NCBI GenBank assembly: GCA_948852375.1
Contig: CAQOYX010000059.1
Location: 2,124-9,344 of the forward strand
Length of the DNA: 7,221 nucleotides
Direction: 5' to 3'
DNA from: an uncultured Clostridia bacterium
GTDB taxonomy: Bacteria; Bacillota_A; Clostridia; TANB77; CAG-508
This document shows positions 1-6,297 of the stretch, piece after piece (position 1 is the first letter of the stretch; each line of letters starts with the position of its first letter). The notes beneath the pieces are model-generated. The model searched no databases, was not told the DNA's origin, and saw only the letters and a program-made list of their open reading frames with translations. The position numbers and the translations under genes were made by a program.

Positions 1-640
1 AATAATATAATAAACTTACTTTATCCAAATGTTTGTGGTATTTGTGATAAAATAAGCCAATATGATATTTGTCCAAAATGTATGAAAAAACTAAATGAAA
101 TAAAACAATGTAAAAAACATATTTATTTACAAAAAAGTTATACAACACATATGTATATATTTAAATATGAAGATATAATAAGAAATAATATGATAAAATA
201 CAAATTTGCAGGTCAAACATACCATTATAAAAGTTTTGTAAAATTTATGTTAAAAGATGAAAAAATATGTGGATTTTTGAAAAACTATGATATAATAATT
301 CCAGTTCCAATAAGCAAAAAAAGAAAGCAAAAAAGAGGATATAACCAAAGTGAATTAATTGCTAAGGAATGTGGAAAAAGTTTAGAAAATACTCAAGTTG
401 CAATAAATATTTTATATAAAATTAAAGATACATTACCACAAAGTTCACTAAATAAAGAACAAAGAATGAATAATTTAAATAATGCATACCAAATATTAAA
501 TTGTGAGATGATAAAAAACAAAAGAGTTTTATTATTTGATGATATATATACTACAGGAAGTACAGTACAAGAATGTGCAAAAATGCTTAAAAATGCTGGA
601 GCATACGATGTGCGGAGTTATTACAATTGCAAAAGATTAG
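1..640 (+). CDS. comF: ComF-family phosphoribosyltransferase-like protein, 5' partial, one +1 frameshift at 613
   Basis: ComF-family proteins serve natural transformation (DNA uptake) in competent Firmicutes; the exact reaction is not settled. The reading frame is open from base 1, so the start lies upstream. Cys codons at 34, 43, 70 and 79 form a CxxC-x8-CxxC zinc ribbon, the usual ComF N-terminus. A VPxxxxRxxxRGYNQ-type segment (about 301-351) and the PRPP-binding motif LLFDDIYTTGST (529-564) are family hallmarks. The plain frame runs to a TGA at 652-654, but its last residues after Val (610-612) do not look like ComF. Skipping C613 gives GVITIAKD and a TAG at 638-640, which matches the usual hydrophobic C-terminal strand. 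The visible part is then 212 residues. The NTPase gene follows 22 bases later, probably in the same transcript. The family call is secure; the frameshifted end is an inference from protein similarity. Confidence 0.88.
613..616 (+). other. In-frame CGGA, +1 frameshift site 1 (comF)
   Basis: The zero-frame codons are GTG CGG AGT. Reading GTG, skipping C613 and continuing with GGA GTT ATT restores the ComF C-terminus GVITIAKD before a TAG at 638. The zero frame continues 12 more sense codons to TGA 652 with unfamiliar sequence. It is one of four identical events in the window. Confidence 0.7.
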
Positions 641-662
641 AAAGAAAGGAATGAATTTTAAA

Positions 663-2642
663 ATGGAAGATTTAGTCGAAAGTGTATTAGATTATATAAG
701 AAGTGATTATACAGATTATGCAATTATGATTAATGGAGAATGGGGAAGTGGAAAAACCTATTTTTGGAATCATAAAATTCGAAATAAAATAGAATCAATG
801 CAATTAAATGGAAAACAATATACTACAATTTATATGTCTTTATATGGTATATCAAACCTAGAAGAAATTAGTAAAAAAATATTTATAGAAACTACTCAAT
901 TAATGGATAAAAATCTAAAAAGATATATGCAGGCAAATAACCAAACTACGATACCAGAATACGCAAAAACAGGCTTAGATATGGCAAATTTCTTTGGTGT
1001 TACTCAAAATGGAGATAGAGTAGATTATGAAGACTTTTTTTCAACAGATGATAAAGTCTTATGTTTTGATGACCTAGAAAGAGCAAATGTAGATGTTATA
1101 GACATACTAGGTTATATAAATAACTTCGTAGAACATGATCATATAAAAACAATAATCATTTGTAACGAAAAAGAATTATCGACAAAACTAAAAAGTAACA
1201 ATCTTGAAATGAAAACTTTTATTGCAACATATTTATTAGATAAAGAAGGAGATTTATCAAGAACGTCAGATAAGCCAATGGTAGAGAAAATTCAAGACAA
1301 AATTGCATATGTATTTGATAAGGCAAATGACTATGAAAGAATAAAAGAAAAACTAATAGGAGAAACCTTTGAATATGCACCAGAATTCAATTATATAATT
1401 AATGGTTTATTAATGAGATATGAAACAAATGAAGAGCTAATAAGATTTTTAAGAGAAAATACTGGGCTGATAATTTATATATTTAATAAAAGTGCAACAC
1501 GAAATTTAAGAATTTTAAAACATGCATTAAATGACTTTAGAAAGGTATTTGAAATGGTAAGTAAACACTATCCAAAAACCAATAATCGTGTATTACAAAC
1601 AATGCTAATTTTTACTATAGCAGTATCATTTGAAATAAAAGCAGGAAAAGTAACAAAAGATAAATTTATAAATATAAAAGATAATGAAGAATATAAATCA
1701 ATATTAGTATCTTCAAGAGTATTATTAATGGACAATAGGCAATTTTATATTAAAGAATTTGATAATAATTATTACTATAATTTTAAAGCAGAATATAGAT
1801 TTTTTAAATTCATTGAAATATATGTACGTACAAGAATTTTCGATATGAGAGTATTTAAAGATAATATGGAGGTAATAATAAACACAATAGATACAGATAA
1901 ATTACCAGGATATAAAAGATTACTTACAGAAGAGTATTGGAAGATAACTGATGATCAATTTGCAGGGATAATAAAAGAAATAATAGGTGATGTAAAAAGT
2001 GGTAAAATTAAATTAATAGATACAGTAAAATTATTTGCATATTTTAGCTATTTTGTAAAGAAAAATTTGATAAATTATGATATGAGAACAATAAAAAGTA
2101 TATTTTTCAATGGAATGAATGTAGCATCGCTTGTATCAGAGTATTGTCAAAATGTAGAAGAAGAATTGGCACAAATTAAAGTGGGAGAACAAGATAAAGA
2201 TATAGAAGAGATACTAAAACATTTTAATCAATTAAATATGCAATTAAAAGATAAAATGTATATAGAAAAAGCAGAAGAAATATTCAAATGTATACCAGGG
2301 AAAATGGAAATATTTTATGAAAGGTTTGATAAAGAGTGTATGAATGTGCCAATATTCAAATATTTTGATGCATTTCAAACATTCCAAAGAATAACATGTG
2401 CAAGTAATGAAGATATAGTAACAATAAAAGAAAAGTTAGTAAATAGAGTACAACTATATAAAAATGAAATTAAGCCAGAAATGAATAACATAAAAAGATT
2501 AAAGGATTTAATAGATGATTATACAAAAAATAAAGAAGCTACAATAAAAATAGTAATGTTAAAGGAATTTTCTAAAGATTTGGGATACATTTTAGAACAA
2601 TATGAAGAAGTACCAACAATCAGTGCAAGAGAAATTTTATAA
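663..2642 (+). CDS. KAP-family P-loop NTPase (STAND/AAA-like), 659 aa
   Basis: This is a large nucleotide-binding protein of the KAP type; members occur in signalling and phage-exclusion settings, but the role of this one is unknown. Walker A is GEWGSGKT at residues 25-32, Walker B is VLCFDDLER at 132-140 (acidic pair D136 D137), and a strand ending in Asn (IIICNEKEL, N168) resembles a sensor position. The rest is a long charged, apparently helical region without a domain I recognise. I see no membrane segment, whereas some KAP proteins have helices inserted between the Walker motifs. I chose ATG 663 because the GGA-ending RBS at 645-650 lies 12 bases upstream; TTG 627 (12 residues longer) and ATG 651 (flush against the RBS) are less likely. 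It has no in-frame CGG and no frame break. A small putative membrane protein ORF overlaps its 3' end. Confidence 0.82.
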   Translation: MEDLVESVLDYIRSDYTDYAIMINGEWGSGKTYFWNHKIRNKIESMQLNGKQYTTIYMSLYGISNLEEISKKIFIETTQLMDKNLKRYMQANNQTTIPEYAKTGLDMANFFGVTQNGDRVDYEDFFSTDDKVLCFDDLERANVDVIDILGYINNFVEHDHIKTIIICNEKELSTKLKSNNLEMKTFIATYLLDKEGDLSRTSDKPMVEKIQDKIAYVFDKANDYERIKEKLIGETFEYAPEFNYIINGLLMRYETNEELIRFLRENTGLIIYIFNKSATRNLRILKHALNDFRKVFEMVSKHYPKTNNRVLQTMLIFTIAVSFEIKAGKVTKDKFINIKDNEEYKSILVSSRVLLMDNRQFYIKEFDNNYYYNFKAEYRFFKFIEIYVRTRIFDMRVFKDNMEVIINTIDTDKLPGYKRLLTEEYWKITDDQFAGIIKEIIGDVKSGKIKLIDTVKLFAYFSYFVKKNLINYDMRTIKSIFFNGMNVASLVSEYCQNVEEELAQIKVGEQDKDIEEILKHFNQLNMQLKDKMYIEKAEEIFKCIPGKMEIFYERFDKECMNVPIFKYFDAFQTFQRITCASNEDIVTIKEKLVNRVQLYKNEIKPEMNNIKRLKDLIDDYTKNKEATIKIVMLKEFSKDLGYILEQYEEVPTISAREIL

Positions 2643-2721
2643 AAGATATGAAATATTACAAAAATATATAGGGGTGATTTTAATTGCCTTATATTTCGTA
2701 GAATTTATATTATATAATTAA
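2602..2721 (+). CDS. Possible small single-pass membrane protein, 39 aa
   Basis: An ATG at 2602, in the frame +1 relative to the NTPase gene, opens 39 codons ending in TAA at 2719-2721. The first 40 bases overlap the end of the NTPase gene. The product begins MKKYQQSVQEKFYKRYEILQ, strongly basic, and then has a hydrophobic stretch IGVILIALYFVEFILY of transmembrane length, the arrangement expected for an N-in single-pass protein. The only RBS-like element is GGG at 2582-2584, about 17 bases upstream, so initiation support is weak; GTG 2623 is another possible start. An ORF of this size can arise by chance in AT-rich DNA. The organisation into a basic head and a hydrophobic tail is the reason to list it. 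No family was recognised. Confidence 0.35.
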   Translation: MKKYQQSVQEKFYKRYEILQKYIGVILIALYFVEFILYN

Positions 2722-2775
2722 AAAATAAAAGTAAAAATTAAAAATGATAATAAATTAAAAAAATGTCAAAAATAT

Positions 2776-2804
2776 GAATAAAAATTTTTCCAAAACAAAT
2801 ACTA
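2776..2804 (+). promoter_or_regulatory. Possible forespore sigma-G-like promoter for spoVT
   Basis: GAATA (2776-2780) and AATACTA (2798-2804) are separated by 17 bases. They resemble the sigma-G elements GNATA and CATNNTA, with one mismatch in the -10. In B. subtilis spoVT is read by sigma-G, which makes the match sensible, but in DNA this AT-rich such matches are not rare. The rest of the 2722-2835 gap shows only AT-rich sequence and the spoVT RBS. Confidence 0.3.
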
Positions 2805-2835
2805 AATTTAAACTTAGATTAAAGGAGGGAAAATT

Positions 2836-3392
2836 TTGAAAGCAACAGGAGTAGTTAGAAGAATTGACGATTTAGGTAGAATTGTTATACCAAAAGAAAT
2901 AAGAAAAACACTTAGAATAAAAGAGGGAGACCCACTTGAAATATTTACAGATAAAGAGGGGGAAGTTATTTTAAAGAAATACTCTCCAATTGGAGAACTT
3001 TCTGAGTTTGCAACTCGGGTATGCTGAAACACTATCAAAAACGACAGGACATATTGCATGCATAACAGATAAAGATACAGTAATTGCAGTTTCACGGAGC
3101 ATCTAAGAAAGAATTTTTAGAACAAGATTTAAGTCAGGAATTAGAACAAGTATTAGAAGATAAAGAAATATATACAAGTAAAGCAAACAATGAAATAGCA
3201 ATTCCTATAACAAAAAACGATAATAAAGAAAGAAAATATAATTCACAAGTAGTATATCCAATTGTGTCTCAAGGAGATGTAATAGGAAGTGTCATATTAT
3301 TATCAAAAGATGCAAACACAAAAATGGGAGAATCAGAATTAAAAGTAGTACAGTCAGCTGCAGGATTTTTAAGTAGCCAGATGGATATGTAA
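2836..3392 (+). CDS. spoVT: Stage V sporulation regulator SpoVT, with two +1 frameshifts at 3016 and 3095
   Basis: SpoVT is a DNA-binding regulator of forespore genes: an N-terminal AbrB swapped-hairpin domain followed by a GAF-like domain. The TTG start at 2836 is set by a strong RBS (AAAGGAGGG, 2821-2829, spacing 6). Residues 1-60, beginning MKATGVVRRIDDLGRIVIPK, are near-identical to B. subtilis SpoVT as I recall it. The zero frame stops at TGA 3025. Skipping C3016 opens GYAETLSKTTGHIACITDKD and onward to AVS, and skipping C3095 then gives GASKKEFLEQ and the rest to MDM, TAA 3390-3392. The assembled protein is 60 + 26 + 98 = 184 residues, against about 178 in B. subtilis, with no other gap. 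Read plainly it would be a broken gene. The intact remainder, good RBS and identical form of both breaks suggest it is translated. A bidirectional terminator follows. Confidence 0.88.
3016..3019 (+). other. In-frame CGGG, +1 frameshift site 2 (spoVT)
   Basis: The zero-frame codons are ACT CGG GTA TGC TGA, a stop three codons after CGG. Skipping C3016 gives ACT GGG TAT GCT GAA, which continues the SpoVT linker and GAF-like domain. It differs from the other sites in having G rather than A as the fourth base. Confidence 0.75.
3095..3098 (+). other. In-frame CGGA, +1 frameshift site 3 (spoVT)
   Basis: In the frame set by the first shift the codons are TCA CGG AGC ATC TAA, again a stop three codons on. 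Skipping C3095 gives TCA GGA GCA TCT AAG AAA, reading SGASKK. B. subtilis SpoVT has SGSSKK at this place, so the residue inserted should be Gly. This makes it the most informative of the four sites. Confidence 0.78.
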
Positions 3393-3403
3393 GAATTATA
3401 TAA

Positions 3404-3447
3404 AAAACAAGTTAGTGTATAAAAGACTAACTTGTTTTGGTTTTTTT
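3404..3447. terminator. Bidirectional rho-independent terminator between spoVT and the Xre gene
   Basis: A perfect 13-bp stem (3404-3416 with 3426-3438) encloses a 9-base loop and is followed by GGTTTTTTT on the plus strand. The preceding A-run gives a T-run on the minus strand, so it can stop both convergent transcripts. The right arm includes the last codons and stop codon of the minus-strand gene. Confidence 0.85.
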
Positions 3448-3663
3448 GTAATGAGAATTATTTTTTTCATCGGATAACCCAACTATGTAATCAATAGAAG
3501 TATTATAGAATTTTGCTAAAGTTATTAAATGAATGATAGGAATTGTTCTGTTGCCTTTTTCGTATTCTGAATAATATTGTTGAGAAATACCTAATAATTT
3601 AGCAATATCTTTTTGAGAATTATCAGTATCTTCTCTTAAATCTTTAATTCTTCTAAACTTCAC
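3427..3663 (-). CDS. Xre/Cro-type helix-turn-helix transcriptional regulator, 78 aa
   Basis: This is a small DNA-binding repressor of the Xre family, consisting of little more than the HTH domain. The helix-turn-helix is seen in SQKDIAKLLGISQQYYSEYE (about residues 16-35), followed by GNRTIP and LAKFYNTSIDYIVGLSD, the standard ending of these domains. The start is GTG at 3663, placed by an AGGAGG on the minus strand (3674-3669) with 5-base spacing. The C-terminus is short and basic with no effector domain. It faces spoVT tail to tail, and alaS transcription starts away from it across a 440-base gap. A small palindrome 78 bases upstream of its start could be an operator. It may be a leftover of an accessory element, since no obvious partner gene is adjacent. 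Confidence 0.85.
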   Translation of the reverse strand: MKFRRIKDLREDTDNSQKDIAKLLGISQQYYSEYEKGNRTIPIIHLITLAKFYNTSIDYIVGLSDEKNNSHYKKTKTS

Positions 3664-3740
3664 ATTTGCCTCCTAGAAAATAAATTCCATTTTATTGTAA
3701 CAAAAAGGATAAAATAAATAACTTTATACACAATAAATTA

Positions 3741-3753
3741 TGTAATTATTACA
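3741..3753. promoter_or_regulatory. Palindrome upstream of the Xre gene, possible operator
   Basis: TGTAAT-T-ATTACA is a perfect 6-bp inverted repeat with a one-base centre, and a related TTGTAACAA lies at 3695-3703 closer to the start. Xre repressors often bind such short palindromes upstream of their own gene. In AT-rich DNA the match could be chance. Confidence 0.25.
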
Positions 3754-4033
3754 AACAAATAACAAAAATAATACATTTTTAATAAAAAGTAATGAAATAT
3801 TGTAAGTATTTTAAAAAGCATTTATAATAAAAGAAATACATAAATTTGATGTAAAAGTTAGATAAAATTGAGTAGAAGATTATAGATGAGTTTAGAAAGT
3901 ATTTTTATAGTTATAAAAAATGAAAAGATAAAGGAATAACATTAATATCACTAATAATAGCAGTATATGTGGAAAAGAGTATTGTAAAATAAAAAGGCAA
4001 TTACAATAATACAATCTGTGTTGCAAAAAAGAA
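3754..4033. other. AT-rich non-coding gap between the Xre gene and alaS promoter
   Basis: Apart from the prepilin-like relic at 3920-3992, I see no gene, RNA hallmark or repeat here. In particular there is no T-box (no specifier stem, no AGGGTGG-type box) although many Firmicute aminoacyl-tRNA synthetase genes have one. Confidence 0.5.
3920..3992 (+). pseudogene. Possible relic of a type IV prepilin-like gene N-terminus
   Basis: The frame 3924-3992 reads KDKGITLISLIIAVYVEKSI and a few more residues to TAA 3990. KGITLISLII is the processing site plus hydrophobic start typical of prepilin-like proteins of Clostridia. An ATG at 3920 lies one base out of that frame (ATG AAA AGA TAA). The hydrophobic segment is cut short and nothing pilin-like follows. 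It looks like a decayed fragment, but so short a match may be accidental. Confidence 0.3.
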
Positions 4034-4062
4034 TTTACTTGCTTTTTTTTATATAGTATAAT
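4034..4062 (+). promoter_or_regulatory. Sigma-A-type promoter of alaS
   Basis: TTTACT (4034-4039) and TATAAT (4057-4062) are separated by exactly 17 bases. A second overlapping TATAAT lies at 4062-4067. Transcription would start near 4070, leaving a leader of about 35 bases with the RBS AGGAG at 4091-4095, too short for a T-box. Confidence 0.6.
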
Positions 4063-4103
4063 ATAATTTTAAACATAAAAAACAAGAGATAGGAGTAATT
4101 TAA

Positions 4104-5855
4104 ATGAAAGCAATTGATATAAGAAATAAATATTTAAAATTTTTTGAAAAACATGCTCATGTTATAATACCAAGTGCACCTGTAGTTCCAGAAAATGACC
4201 CATCTGTACTATTTACGACAGCAGGAATGCAACCACTTGTGCCATATTTGTTAGGAGCAAAACATCCAGAAGGAACACGACTTACAGATTATCAAAAATG
4301 CGTAAGAACAGTTGATATAGATGAAGTAGGAGATAACCGACATTTAACTTACTTTGAAATGCTAGGTAATTGGTCACTTGGAGATTATTTTAAAGAAGAA
4401 TCTATTAAAATGAGTTATGAATTTTTAACAAAAGAATTAGGCATACCAGTAGAAAAGTTATCTGTAACAGTTTTTGCAGGGGATGAAGATGCACCACGAG
4501 ACGAAGAATCGGCTAAAGTGTGGAAAGAAGTAGGAATTTCAGAAGACCATATTTACTATTTCGGAAAAGATGATAATTGGTGGATAGCAGGTGAAGTTGG
4601 TCCTTGTGGTCCAGATACAGAAATGTTTTATGATACAGGAAAAGCACCATGTTCTAAAGAATGTAACCCATCTTGCGGATGTGGCAAATATGTTGAGATT
4701 TGGAACAATGTATTTATGGAATATTACAAAAATAAGGATGGTTATACAAAGCTAAAACAAAAAAATGTAGATACAGGACTTGGACTTGAAAGAATGACTA
4801 TGTTACTACAAGGAAAAGAAACACCATATGATACAGAAATTTTTAAACCTATAATGGATAAACTAGAAGAAATTGCAAAACAAGATAATATAGAAAGTAG
4901 AAGAATTGTAGCAGAACATTTACGTTCAAGTATGATGATAATTTCAGATGGAGCAAGACCAAGCAATGTGGATAGAGGATATGTGTTAAGAAGGCTAATT
5001 CGTAGAATGACAAGACATTTAAATAAATTAGGAATTAATTTAGATGAATTATCAAACTTAATAGATTTAAATATAGACATTTTAAGCCAGATGTATAAAG
5101 AATTAGAAAAAAACAGAGACATTATTAAGCAAGTACTAATAGAAGAAAAAGATAAATTTATGAAAACACTTGAACATGGAGAAAGAGAATTTGAAAAAGC
5201 TATTACAAAAATAAAAAATGAAAATATACAAAAAATAGATGGACAAATAGTATTTAGATTATATGATACATATGGTTTTCCACCAGAAGTAACTGGGGAC
5301 TTAGCACATGAACAAGGTTACACAATTGATATGGATGAATTTAACAAATTATATAAAGAACATCAAGAAAAATCAAGAGTAGGGGCATGTGAAAAGTTTA
5401 AAGGAGGACTTTCAGGAGAAACTAAAGAAACAATAAGTTATCATACAGCAACACATTTACTAAATGCAGCCCTAAAAATTGTTATAAATAAAGATGTACA
5501 TCAAAAAGGTTCAAATATAACACCTGAAAGAATGCGTTTTGACTTTTCATGTGACCATAAATTAACAGAAGAAGAAATAAAAAAAGTTGAAAATCTAGTA
5601 AATGAGTGGATAAGCCAAAGTTTACCTGTAAAAGTAGAAGAAATGAAAAAGGACGATGCAATAAAATCAGGTGCAGAATGTATGTTTATTGAAAAATATC
5701 CAGATATTGTTACAGTATATTCGATTGGAGAAGTATCAAAAGAACTATGTGGAGGTCCGCACGTAAAAAATACAAATGAATTAGGACATTTCAAAATAAA
5801 AAAAGAAGAAGCAAGTTCCAGTGGTGTAAGACGTATAAAAGCAATATTAGAATAA
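4104..5855 (+). CDS. alaS: Alanyl-tRNA synthetase, short form (583 aa) lacking the C-terminal domain
   Basis: This cytosolic enzyme charges tRNA-Ala with alanine. Class II motif 2 is visible as NRHLTYFEMLGNW (R79, E85) and motif 3 as GLGLERM (225-231). The editing/SAD domain has its metal ligands: HTATH (H447, H451) and CGGPH (C549, H553). The protein ends at VRRIKAILE, right after the SAD domain, so the DHHA1/C-Ala region of the usual ~870-residue enzyme is absent. This is a known short form in some bacteria rather than a truncation, since stop, RBS and next gene follow neatly. A Cys cluster C183, C187, C191, C193 inside the catalytic part may bind zinc. ATG 4104 follows AGGAG at 8-base spacing. 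CGG occurs only across codons here (4510, 4562, 4676), and the frame is unbroken. The HIT gene starts 19 bases downstream. Confidence 0.96.
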   Translation: MKAIDIRNKYLKFFEKHAHVIIPSAPVVPENDPSVLFTTAGMQPLVPYLLGAKHPEGTRLTDYQKCVRTVDIDEVGDNRHLTYFEMLGNWSLGDYFKEESIKMSYEFLTKELGIPVEKLSVTVFAGDEDAPRDEESAKVWKEVGISEDHIYYFGKDDNWWIAGEVGPCGPDTEMFYDTGKAPCSKECNPSCGCGKYVEIWNNVFMEYYKNKDGYTKLKQKNVDTGLGLERMTMLLQGKETPYDTEIFKPIMDKLEEIAKQDNIESRRIVAEHLRSSMMIISDGARPSNVDRGYVLRRLIRRMTRHLNKLGINLDELSNLIDLNIDILSQMYKELEKNRDIIKQVLIEEKDKFMKTLEHGEREFEKAITKIKNENIQKIDGQIVFRLYDTYGFPPEVTGDLAHEQGYTIDMDEFNKLYKEHQEKSRVGACEKFKGGLSGETKETISYHTATHLLNAALKIVINKDVHQKGSNITPERMRFDFSCDHKLTEEEIKKVENLVNEWISQSLPVKVEEMKKDDAIKSGAECMFIEKYPDIVTVYSIGEVSKELCGGPHVKNTNELGHFKIKKEEASSSGVRRIKAILE

Positions 5856-5874
5856 ATAGGGGAGATTGAGAGCT

Positions 5875-6219
5875 ATGGAAGATTGTATATTTTGTAAAAT
5901 AATAAAAAAAGAAATACCTTCAGAAATAATGTATGAAGATGAAAATGTTATAGCATTTAAAGATATAAACCCAGAAGCACCAATCCATATATTAGTAGTA
6001 CCAAAAAAACATATACCATCTTTAGCACAAATAAAAAAAGAAGATGAAATTATAATAGGAAAAATATATAATGTAATTAACAAAATTGCACAACAGCAAG
6101 GAGTAAAAGAAAAAGGCTATAGAGTAATAGTAAATTGTGGAGAAGACGGAGGGCAAACAGTAGGACATTTACATTTCCATTTAGTAGCAGGAAAAAAATT
6201 AAGAGAAAAAATAATATAA
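5875..6219 (+). CDS. HIT-family nucleotide-binding protein (HINT-like hydrolase), 114 aa
   Basis: Histidine-triad proteins hydrolyse nucleoside phosphoramidates or aminoacyl-adenylates and act in the cytosol. The N-terminus MEDCIFCKIIKKEIPS with its CxxC is typical of bacterial HINT-like proteins. The active site is GHLHFHLVAG with the triad H98, H100, H102. Length is normal and no part is missing. ATG 5875 is chosen because AGGGGAG (5858-5864) lies 10 bases ahead; TTG 5866 would sit directly on the RBS. It directly follows alaS, so both are probably made from one transcript. The link with a tRNA synthetase fits the ability of some HINT proteins to hydrolyse aminoacyl-AMP, though that is inference. 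No in-frame CGG is present. Confidence 0.93.
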   Translation: MEDCIFCKIIKKEIPSEIMYEDENVIAFKDINPEAPIHILVVPKKHIPSLAQIKKEDEIIIGKIYNVINKIAQQQGVKEKGYRVIVNCGEDGGQTVGHLHFHLVAGKKLREKII

Positions 6220-6244
6220 AAGCATATGAAAATGTCGAAAAATA

Positions 6245-6253
6245 TGTTATAAT
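6245..6253 (+). promoter_or_regulatory. Extended -10 promoter for the sortase gene
   Basis: TGTTATAAT contains TG one base before a perfect TATAAT (6248-6253); there is no good -35. It sits 45 bases before the start codon and after the HIT stop, so the sortase gene may have its own promoter. Confidence 0.45.
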
Positions 6254-6297
6254 ATAAATAGTATGTAAAAACAAGCAAAAAGAGGAGGTAGATGAAT

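Noticed and set aside
627..662. TTG 627 as start of the NTPase, overlapping comF
   Set aside because: No RBS precedes it. ATG 663 has an RBS at 645-650, and the extra residues (MQKIRKKGMNFK) look like translated comF tail.
3025..3027. TGA readthrough (selenocysteine or suppression) in spoVT
   Set aside because: Reading through TGA in the zero frame does not give SpoVT-like sequence; a one-base shift before it does.
2814..3095. Minus-strand 93-codon ORF over spoVT, and similar antisense ORFs over alaS, hit and the sortase gene
   Set aside because: They are shadows of the real genes, rich in Phe, Ile, Leu and Ser from AT-rich antisense reading, with no RBS or family resemblance.
3016..3392. 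spoVT as an ordinary pseudogene
   Set aside because: All segments are family-like, the RBS is intact, and both breaks have the same form as breaks in comF and the sortase gene; random decay would give varied lesions. Kept only as an alternative.
4024..4050. Terminator formed by the A-run and T-run just before the alaS promoter
   Set aside because: The stem would be nearly all A-T with no stable GC pairs, and it overlaps the better-supported -35 element.
4021..4103. T-box riboswitch before alaS
   Set aside because: The leader after the promoter is only about 35 bases and no T-box sequence or specifier stem is present.
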